Source: Thermofilaceae archaeon
Lineage (GTDB): Archaea; Thermoproteota; Thermoprotei; Thermofilales; Thermofilaceae
DNA length: 6,023 nucleotides
Direction: 5' to 3'
NCBI GenBank assembly: GCA_027027675.1
Contig: JALVKT010000019.1
Location: forward strand, 1-6,023
The notes under the pieces: model-generated
The model's input: the letters and a program-made list of their open reading frames with translations, nothing else
What the model was told of the DNA's origin: nothing
The model's database searches: none
Shown: positions 1 through 4,515 of the stretch, piece by piece
Numbering within the stretch: position 1 is the stretch's first letter
Layout of the letters: every line of letters begins with the position of its first letter
Program-made: the position numbers and the translations under genes

Positions 1-539
1 ACGTTCTTGAAGCGGAGCACGAGGGCGCCGTAGCTTAGGCCGAAGCCCGCCGAGATCAGGAGGCCGACGATGAGGGCCGCGGCGACGCCGAGGGGGTTGT
101 TGAAGTAGAGCGGGGCGTTGAAGAGCAGTATGAAGAAGAGGGCCGTGTAGGCGGTGTCCAGGGCGATTGAGAGGAGGCCGCTGAATATCCTCCTGGCGAA
201 GAGCATGGCCCTGCTGGCGTTTGTGAGGAAGAGCGCCTCTATGGTGCCGGCCTCCTGCTCCCACCTTATCGCGTTCCCGAAGCTCCATATGCCCGCGCCG
301 ACGACGCCCCAGAACGTCATCGCCCAGAAGAGGAAGTTGAGGGTCACGGGGTTCCCCCACTGGCTCTTGGGCATGAAGAGGAGCGCCGGGAGTATGAAGA
401 CTATGAGCCATATCGGCGTGGTTACGATGTCAGCCACTATCCAGGCCGGGTAGCGGAAGTACAGGGTCAGGCCTATCCAAGCCGACGCCTTGACTTCGAG
501 CAGCCTGGCCCACAGCCCCCTAACGCGCCTCGCCGCCAC
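1..539 (-). CDS. ABC-2 type transporter permease, second subunit (partial, cut by left edge)
   Basis: This is a membrane subunit of an ABC-2 family exporter; its C-terminal part lies beyond the window. About 179 codons are visible. With GTG 539 as residue 1, hydrophobic segments lie at roughly 32-54, 67-90, 120-144 and 150-173. Between the second and third is the amphipathic cytoplasmic stretch with RWEQEAGTIEALFLTNASR (about 92-110). This matches the family's conserved E-x-GT-hE-x(n)-hT-x-S-R element that contacts the ATPase. The last visible residues, GLSYGALVLRFKN, resemble the usual segment before the fifth helix. Start choice is open. GTG 539 has a GGTG core six bases upstream and leaves a 10-base gap after the preceding permease. 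GTG 548 and ATG 584 are in frame, and ATG 584 has a longer GAGGTG box eight bases upstream but would overlap the preceding gene by 35 bases. The gene belongs to the ATPase-permease-permease operon. The family call is firm; the substrate is unknown. Confidence 0.88.
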   Translation of the reverse strand, partial: MAARRVRGLWARLLEVKASAWIGLTLYFRYPAWIVADIVTTPIWLIVFILPALLFMPKSQWGNPVTLNFLFWAMTFWGVVGAGIWSFGNAIRWEQEAGTIEALFLTNASRAMLFARRIFSGLLSIALDTAYTALFFILLFNAPLYFNNPLGVAAALIVGLLISAGFGLSYGALVLRFKN

Positions 540-545
540 GCCTAC

Positions 546-549
546 CACC
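546..549 (-). promoter_or_regulatory. GGTG Shine-Dalgarno core favouring the GTG 539 start
   Basis: Read on the minus strand, GGTG ends six bases before GTG 539. It overlaps the alternative GTG 548, which therefore has no ribosome site of its own. This is the main reason for preferring 539, but the GAGGTG box at 593-598 competes. Confidence 0.45.
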
Positions 550-1392
550 CTAGTACTTGCTGAGCTCGCCCGTGCGCCTCGCATTGTACTCCCACCTCGT
601 GTACGTGTACCACCCGGCCGCCAGGTAGGCGGCGCTGAGCACGACGAGGAGCGCGACCCTCCAGCCCGCGTCCGGGGGGATCACGGCCCTCGCGACTATG
701 TCCTTGAGGAGCTGGGCCGCGTGGCTCGTGGGCACGAGTGCGGCTATCTCCTGGACTATCCTGGGGAAGAGCTCGAGGGGGTAGTAGAAGCCGGAGAGGA
801 GCGTGATAAGCGAGTTGACGGTGTTTATCACCGCCCATACCTCCTTGAACCTCACGGTGAGGGCGGCGAGCACGAGCCCTATGCCGACGAGGGGTATGAG
901 CGAGAGGAAGAGTATGCCGGCGGCGGCGAGCCACTCCGCTGGGCTGAGGAGGCCTCCCTGGAGGGCGACGAGGGGTGTTATGTCGAGGGCGAAGGCCAGG
1001 GTCATTATCAGCCCTATGGGGAGGGAGTGGTAGAGCCAGAGGAGCGCCATGTTGTTCGGCGTAAGGTAGTGGAGCTCGAAGGTGCCTATCATTTGCTCCT
1101 CCCTTATCGCGCTCCCCGTGTTCTCGATTATAATCATCGCCGCCAGCATTATCGCGCCGCCCAGCACCATGTAGAGGAACGGGTTCTTCACCCCCGTGTT
1201 CGCGGCGAAGTTCTTGGCCGCGTTGGGGCCGCCCAGGGCGTAGCCTATCCCCATGAAGAGGCCGCCCAGCATGTACGGCATGACGAGTATCATTATGAGC
1301 GAGCCTATGTAGCGGCTCATTATGCGGTAGGTCTTGTAGAAGACCCCCCTAACTACGAGCAGCTGCCCCAGCCTCGCCTTCCTCGCCGGCAA
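550..1392 (-). CDS. ABC-2 type transporter permease, first subunit
   Basis: This is an integral-membrane subunit of a DrrB-like ABC-2 exporter, expected to pair with the other permease and the ATPase of the same operon. With TTG 1392 as residue 1 it has 280 residues. Six hydrophobic segments lie at about 28-54, 71-90, 114-135, 154-180, 185-210 and 243-262. Between helices 2 and 3 lies EEQMIGTFELHYLTP (about 98-112), the family's cytoplasmic E-x(n)-GT-x-E-x(n)-TP coupling element. LSGFYYPLELFP (about 198-209) is the conserved motif near the fifth helix. The frame also opens at GTG 1401, which has no ribosome site. TTG 1392 has GGTG six bases upstream, so it is preferred. ATG 1320 is possible but would remove a conserved-looking N-terminal segment. 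The gene overlaps the 3' end of the ATPase gene by 44 bases in another frame, indicating tight coupling. It is full length for the family. The function as an exporter subunit is secure; the substrate is unknown. Confidence 0.92.
   Translation of the reverse strand: MPARKARLGQLLVVRGVFYKTYRIMSRYIGSLIMILVMPYMLGGLFMGIGYALGGPNAAKNFAANTGVKNPFLYMVLGGAIMLAAMIIIENTGSAIREEQMIGTFELHYLTPNNMALLWLYHSLPIGLIMTLAFALDITPLVALQGGLLSPAEWLAAAGILFLSLIPLVGIGLVLAALTVRFKEVWAVINTVNSLITLLSGFYYPLELFPRIVQEIAALVPTSHAAQLLKDIVARAVIPPDAGWRVALLVVLSAAYLAAGWYTYTRWEYNARRTGELSKY
593..598 (-). promoter_or_regulatory. Alternative Shine-Dalgarno box (GAGGTG) for an ATG 584 start
   Basis: GAGGTG lies eight bases before an in-frame ATG at 584, inside the end of the upstream permease gene. 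If used, the second permease gains 15 N-terminal residues (beginning MRGARASSAS) and overlaps its neighbour by 35 bases. The extra residues look unlike the usual N-terminus of the family and use codons uncommon here (CGA, ACT), so this site could be chance. Confidence 0.3.
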
Positions 1393-2383
1393 GCCTCTCA
1401 CCCGTCAGGTATACGAAAACGTCCTCCAGGGTCGGCTCAAGAGTCCTGATCGCCGTAACCTTGACCCTCCTCTCAACGAGGGCCTCGAGGAGCCTCGGCA
1501 TCACGCCCTCGTCCTCCGCGACAACCCTTATCTCACCCCTCCCGGCGACGGGGTCGCGTATCCTCGCGGCCACGTTGAGGACGCCGGGGAGCCTGCGGAG
1601 GGCCTCCGTGACGGAGCCGCTGTCGAGGCCCACCGCCTCTATCTCTATCGAGGTGTGCTCCGCAACCATGGCCTTGAGCTCGCCGGGCGTCCCGTAGGCT
1701 ATCACCTTGCCCTTGTTTATGATTGCTATGTGGTCGCTGAGCGCGTCCGCCTCCCACATGTTATGGGTGGTGAGGAGCACCGTCTTGCCTTCCTCGCGGA
1801 GCTTGAGTACGACCTCCCGGATCTTCCTGGCGGAGTTGGGGTCAAGCCCTATCGTCGGCTCGTCGAGGAATATCACCGGAGGGTCGTGGAGCAGGGCCCT
1901 GGCGAAGTTGAGCTTGCTCTTCATGCCCGTGCTGTACTCCTCTACCAGCCTGTCAGCGTCCTTCTCAAGGCCCACGAGTGCGAGGAGCTCGTCCACCCTG
2001 TCCCTCGCCCACGCGGGGTCCAGGTGGTAGAGGTGGGCGAAGTAGAGCAGGTTTTCCCTGCCGGTGAGCTTCCAGTAGAAGCCGCGGTCGCTGTAGAGGC
2101 TCACCCCTATGAGCTCCCTGACCCTCCCGGCCTCCTTCACGACGTGGTGGCCCTCGACCCAGGCGTCGCCCTCGTCGGGGATGAGGAGGGTTGAGAGTAT
2201 CTTTATAGTGGTTGTCTTGCCGGCCCCGTTTGGGCCGAGGAGGCCGAATATCTCGCCCCTGAATATCTGGAAGGAGACCCCGCGGAGCGCCTCGACCACC
2301 TTCTTCCTGCCCCTTATGAGTCCTGTCCTCTCCTTTGTCACGTAGCTTTTCCTCAGGTTTTCCGCCTCGACGCTAACCTTCAT
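1349..2383 (-). CDS. ABC transporter ATP-binding protein, DrrA/ABC-2 exporter type
   Basis: This cytoplasmic ATPase drives the ABC-2 exporter encoded by the next two genes. With ATG 2383 as residue 1 it has 344 residues. Walker A GPNGAGKT is at 50-57, the ABC signature STGMK at 151-155, Walker B VIFLDEP at 170-176 with the catalytic Glu at 175, the D-loop near 179-181 and the switch His at 207 (LLTTHN). The Q-loop region reads VSLYSDRGFYWKLTGREN with no glutamine. A basic insertion (KERTGLIRGRKK, about 17-28) lies between the first strand and Walker A, as often seen in this subgroup. Residues 237-344 form the C-terminal domain typical of DrrA-like ATPases and end with LEPTLEDVFVYLTG. An in-frame ATG at 2395 would add four residues, but the TATA box is only about 20 bases from it. 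ATG 2383 is about 32 bases from the box centre, a normal short-leader spacing. This is the first gene of the leftward operon. The family call is very secure. Confidence 0.95.
   Translation of the reverse strand: MKVSVEAENLRKSYVTKERTGLIRGRKKVVEALRGVSFQIFRGEIFGLLGPNGAGKTTTIKILSTLLIPDEGDAWVEGHHVVKEAGRVRELIGVSLYSDRGFYWKLTGRENLLYFAHLYHLDPAWARDRVDELLALVGLEKDADRLVEEYSTGMKSKLNFARALLHDPPVIFLDEPTIGLDPNSARKIREVVLKLREEGKTVLLTTHNMWEADALSDHIAIINKGKVIAYGTPGELKAMVAEHTSIEIEAVGLDSGSVTEALRRLPGVLNVAARIRDPVAGRGEIRVVAEDEGVMPRLLEALVERRVKVTAIRTLEPTLEDVFVYLTGERLAGEEGEAGAAARS
1399..1402 (-). promoter_or_regulatory. GGTG Shine-Dalgarno core deciding the TTG 1392 start
   Basis: On the minus strand GGTG is followed by AGAGGC and then TTG at 1392, a six-base spacing. 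The competing GTG at 1401 is itself part of this box and has no ribosome site upstream. The same core precedes other starts in the window. Confidence 0.5.
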
Positions 2384-2411
2384 GTCTCTCAGCATATGTA
2401 AGTTTCAGCTA

Positions 2412-2419
2412 ATATATAA
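2412..2419 (-). promoter_or_regulatory. TATA box of the leftward ABC-2 exporter operon
   Basis: TTATATAT on the minus strand is preceded by a purine run (AAAAAATCC) suitable as a TFB recognition element. Its centre is about 32 bases from ATG 2383 and 20 from ATG 2395. Archaeal transcripts start about 25 bases from the box centre, so the predicted start is near 2390. That would give ATG 2383 a leader of only a few bases and exclude ATG 2395. The transcription start is inferred, not seen. Confidence 0.7.
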
Positions 2420-2430
2420 GGATTTTTTAT

Positions 2431-2442
2431 CATGTATACATG
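2431..2442. promoter_or_regulatory. Perfect 12-bp palindrome CATGTATACATG, candidate operator
   Basis: CATGTATACATG equals its own reverse complement and lies 11 bases upstream of the leftward TATA box, in the centre of the divergent control region. Symmetry and position suit a dimeric regulator. The PadR encoded next door is a candidate, and ATGT/ACAT half-sites are known for bacterial phenolic-acid PadR operators, though with wider spacing. Another regulator or chance in AT-rich DNA is also possible. Confidence 0.45.
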
Positions 2443-2452
2443 TCCGGCTACG

Positions 2453-2460
2453 TATAAAAA
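2453..2460 (+). promoter_or_regulatory. Alternative TATA-like element upstream of padR
   Basis: TATAAAAA is a reasonable archaeal TATA sequence about 50 bases before ATG 2507. If used, transcription would start near 2482 and the ATCGAT cluster would lie in a leader of about 25 bases. It is second choice to the box at 2472-2478, whose spacing to the ATG matches that of the leftward promoter. Confidence 0.35.
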
Positions 2461-2471
2461 CGGGAAAACAA

Positions 2472-2478
2472 TTTATAT
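2472..2478 (+). promoter_or_regulatory. TATA box of the rightward padR-exporter operon
   Basis: TTTATAT follows a purine-rich stretch (GGGAAAACAA) that could bind TFB. Its centre is 32 bases from ATG 2507, which predicts a transcript starting near 2501 with a leader of about six bases. There is no Shine-Dalgarno box before ATG 2507, in keeping with a nearly leaderless first gene. Confidence 0.6.
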
Positions 2479-2482
2479 CGCC

Positions 2483-2503
2483 AATCGATATCGATTATCG
2501 ATA
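2483..2503. promoter_or_regulatory. Three ATCGAT units forming overlapping inverted repeats, candidate PadR operator
   Basis: ATCGAT occurs at 2484-2489, 2490-2495 and 2497-2502. The first two make a perfect 14-bp palindrome, AATCGATATCGATT (2483-2496). The second and third make an inverted repeat, TATCGAT-T-ATCGATA (2489-2503), with a one-base spacer. The cluster fills the gap between the TATA box at 2472-2478 and ATG 2507, covering the predicted transcription start. A protein bound here would block initiation, so autorepression by PadR is the natural reading. The symmetry is seen directly; binding is inferred. Confidence 0.6.
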
Positions 2504-2506
2504 ACC

Positions 2507-2941
2507 ATGCACCGGTTTATAAAGTATTACGCCAGGAACCCGCTCAGGGCCGTGGTGCTACACCTGCTAAAGAAGAGGCCCATGAGCGGCATAGACATAA
2601 TGAACGAGATCGAAAGGCTGAGCCTCGGAACATGGCGTCCAAGCCCAGGCGCGATATACCCCCTGCTACGGGCCCTCGAGGAGGAGGGCATTGTGACCCA
2701 CAGGGTCGAGAACGGCAAGAAGGTGTACAGGCTCACCCCCGAGGGGCAGAGGCAGGCCAGCGTCGTAGGACTCGTCTTCCCCCCGCTAGACCTGCCAGAC
2801 ATAGTCGACATAATCGAGAGCTACGTCGACTACCTCTACGACTACGTCAGCGTCAACGGCCCGCTCCCCGACGACCTGGCCGAGAGGCTGGCCGGCATCT
2901 CGCAGCGTCTCTCCCAGCTGGTAAGGGGTGGTGAGGAGTGA
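2507..2941 (+). CDS. PadR-family winged-helix transcriptional regulator
   Basis: This is a 144-residue DNA-binding regulator. The winged helix-turn-helix covers about residues 10-80. LRAVVLHLLKKRPMSGIDI (13-31) is the first helix and turn. WRPSPGAIYPLLRALEEEGI (43-62) is the hallmark PadR recognition helix, and VENGKKVYRLTPEG (67-80) is the beta wing. The rest (about 95-140) is a short helical region, DIVDIIESYVDYLYDYV then a second helix, likely for dimerization, as in the small PadR subgroup. An in-frame ATG at 2432 would add 25 residues, but those codons run through both TATA boxes and the ATCGAT cluster, so ATG 2507 is chosen. It leads the rightward operon and overlaps the next gene by four bases (GTGA). 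PadR proteins typically repress themselves and nearby exporter genes and are released by a small molecule; that role here is inferred from family and position. The inducer is unknown. Confidence 0.93.
   Translation: MHRFIKYYARNPLRAVVLHLLKKRPMSGIDIMNEIERLSLGTWRPSPGAIYPLLRALEEEGIVTHRVENGKKVYRLTPEGQRQASVVGLVFPPLDLPDIVDIIESYVDYLYDYVSVNGPLPDDLAERLAGISQRLSQLVRGGEE
2927..2930 (+). promoter_or_regulatory. GGTG Shine-Dalgarno core for the GTG 2938 start
   Basis: GGTG ends seven bases before GTG 2938, inside the last codons of padR. With the GTGA stop/start overlap it indicates coupled translation of the two genes. Confidence 0.55.
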
Positions 2942-4515
2942 AGGGCAAGCTGTTAGCGGTTCTCCTCCTACTAGTAGCGCTGGCGCCGCTCATCATTGCT
3001 GTGCCACCCGGGCTCAGCCCCTCCGGCGCGGCGCCCGAGAAGGCGCCCGGGTACGAGAAGGCCTTCACCGTCGAACAGGCCAGGTGGGTCGAGACCAGGG
3101 GCAACCTGAGCGTCTTTGAGGCCGTCGTCACGTACTATGGTGGCCGCGTACTCCTCGACGTCAAGGCCAGCCTGGAGCCGGGCTGCGGCGGCAGGGTTGT
3201 CTCGCCCCAGCCGGTGATGCTGGGCAGCTGGCCGAACGGCGTCGCCAAGACCATACGTTTCACAGTGAACACTTCGGAGATGGGCGGCAAGTGCGAGGGG
3301 GCCATAGCGATCACGTGGGACAAGGAGTGGGACCCGGCGCTGCAGTACGTCTACGTGGCGCCCATAGGCTCGGCTAGGCTCAGGGTGGACACGTCGTTCT
3401 GCGGCACACCCAGCCTATCAGTGAAGGTTCACCCGTCCATACTCTACCTCAACGGGGAGAACGTGGTTACTGTGGAGGTGGGGAACACGGGCCGCTTCAA
3501 GGTTACAGACGTTGACGTAGAGGTCAACGTGCAGGGCGCCAGCGTCTCAGGCTCAAGCTACCCCGTTGAGTTCAAGGCTGCGAAGCTCGACCCGGGCGAG
3601 TGGCGCGCCTACACGTTGCGCCTGGTACCCTCCTCCCCCGCCGTGGTCCTCACGTTCAGGGAGAGCTACGCGAACTGCATGGGCGAGGAGACGGTCTCCA
3701 CGGCCACCGTGGCCCTCTCCGCGGTCAGGGGGCAGGCGGTACTCCTCGCACCCGTGAACGGGAGCATACCGGCGGGCGCCACGAGGAGCGTCTCCCTGAG
3801 GCTCGTGAACCTCGGCTCCACAGAGCTCAGGGACGTGAAGGTTACCCTCTCAGCCCAGGGCGCGGGCGTGGCCGTTGAGCCCCAGCTGCTCAGCCTCGGC
3901 GACGTCGCGGCTAACGGCGAGAGGGAGTTCGCGATACGCGTGGCCGTCCCAGAGACAGCGGTGGGGAGCATACCTGTGAGCTACACGTTGAGCTACGTGG
4001 CCCCCGACGGCAGCGCGGCGACCCTCGCGGGGACCTTCACGCTCTTCGTTGTCCAGAGCTCCCAGGTCTACGTTACCTCGGTCGACGTGGTTCCTTCCGA
4101 GCCGAAGGTGGGCGACATACTCGTCCTCTCAGTCAGCATAGTGAACGACGGCGGCTTCCCCGTCTACGGCGTCAACGTCTCAGCCTTCGCCGCGGAAGGC
4201 CTGAAGCCTCTGAGGGCCACCTACAGCTTCCTCGGCCGGCTGGAGGCGCAGGCCGTGACCAGCGTGCCGTTCTCGTATAGGGTCGAGACGCCCGGCGAGC
4301 ACAGGGTCACCTTCACCGTCGTCTACAGGGACGCCTACGGTAATACCCACCGCGCCGTACGTAGCGTCACGGTGAACGCGGTGCAGGGAGCTTCCCGGGC
4401 CAGCGGGACCGGCAAGCCTAGGCCATCTCTCATTGAGAGGTGGTGGCCGCTCGTGGCGGCGCTCATAGGCGTCGCCGCGGTAGCCGCTGCGTGGAAGCTG
4501 GTGAAGAGGCGTTGA
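2938..4515 (+). CDS. Secreted membrane-anchored protein with four tandem beta-sandwich (S-layer/CARDB/NEW3-like) domains
   Basis: This 525-residue protein has an N-terminal signal sequence (KGKLLAVLLLLVALAPLIIA, residues 2-21, cleavage likely soon after) and no lipobox cysteine. One C-terminal membrane helix (about 503-519, WPLVAALIGVAAVAAAW) is followed by KLVKRR, so nearly the whole protein faces outward. By beta-strand pattern the exterior part divides into four repeats, about 40-150, 155-262, 265-373 and 376-482. The last two have the look of archaeal COG1361/CARDB/NEW3 domains, for example PKVGDILVLSVSIVNDGG. Cysteines occur only in the first two repeats, two in each (C83/C119 and C155/C247), suggesting one disulfide per domain. 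N-glycosylation sequons are at N56, N111, N274 and N413. The GTG start overlaps the padR stop (GTGA), and its own stop overlaps the permease start (TTGA). Position suggests it is the exoplasmic partner of the MacB-like transporter, in the place of MacA, but it has no visible MacA-like coiled coil or lipoyl domain. Its function is inferred. Confidence 0.87.
   Translation: MKGKLLAVLLLLVALAPLIIAVPPGLSPSGAAPEKAPGYEKAFTVEQARWVETRGNLSVFEAVVTYYGGRVLLDVKASLEPGCGGRVVSPQPVMLGSWPNGVAKTIRFTVNTSEMGGKCEGAIAITWDKEWDPALQYVYVAPIGSARLRVDTSFCGTPSLSVKVHPSILYLNGENVVTVEVGNTGRFKVTDVDVEVNVQGASVSGSSYPVEFKAAKLDPGEWRAYTLRLVPSSPAVVLTFRESYANCMGEETVSTATVALSAVRGQAVLLAPVNGSIPAGATRSVSLRLVNLGSTELRDVKVTLSAQGAGVAVEPQLLSLGDVAANGEREFAIRVAVPETAVGSIPVSYTLSYVAPDGSAATLAGTFTLFVVQSSQVYVTSVDVVPSEPKVGDILVLSVSIVNDGGFPVYGVNVSAFAAEGLKPLRATYSFLGRLEAQAVTSVPFSYRVETPGEHRVTFTVVYRDAYGNTHRAVRSVTVNAVQGASRASGTGKPRPSLIERWWPLVAALIGVAAVAAAWKLVKRR
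4500..4503 (+). promoter_or_regulatory. GGTG Shine-Dalgarno core deciding the TTG 4512 start
   Basis: GGTG lies eight bases before TTG 4512. The competing upstream in-frame starts, at 4440 and GTG 4491, lie inside the coding end of the previous gene. They would add arginine-rich residues that look like out-of-frame translation of its membrane helix. Confidence 0.6.

Noticed and set aside
154..453. A 99-codon plus-strand frame opposite the partial permease.
   Set aside because: The minus strand carries a convincing ABC-2 permease through this whole stretch; this frame is its complement and has no ribosome site or domain.
542..934. A 130-codon minus-strand frame inside the first permease gene.
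   Set aside because: Its product is Arg/Pro/His-rich and out of frame with the permease, a frame-shifted shadow.
490..1449. A 319-codon open frame on the plus strand opposite the permease and ATPase genes.
   Set aside because: It is antisense to a clear six-helix permease. Its protein is a low-complexity mix of Glu, Arg, Gly, Tyr and His with no domain, as expected from the complement of GC-rich coding DNA.
1655..2194. A 179-codon plus-strand open frame opposite the ABC-2 ATPase gene.
   Set aside because: It lies fully within the ATPase gene, whose catalytic motifs are intact on the other strand. The product is Val/Glu/Leu-rich without recognisable features.
2423..2428. A T-run (TTTTTT) that could be a transcription terminator on the plus strand.
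   Set aside because: No plus-strand gene ends nearby. On the minus strand it is the purine run just upstream of the TATA box, consistent with a TFB element.
2432..2506. A 25-residue N-terminal extension of PadR from ATG 2432.
   Set aside because: The codons run through two TATA-like elements and the ATCGAT operator cluster, and the extension does not resemble PadR N-termini. ATG 2507 fits the promoter spacing.
2396..2506. A possible small RNA or riboswitch in the control region.
   Set aside because: The inverted repeats here are short, perfect DNA palindromes with no loop, and the predicted leaders on both sides are only a few bases long, so operator sites explain them better.
4440..4511. 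A 24-residue N-terminal extension of the MacB-like permease.
   Set aside because: It would overlap the membrane helix of the previous gene out of frame and adds an Arg-rich tail; TTG 4512 has a ribosome site and a four-base overlap.
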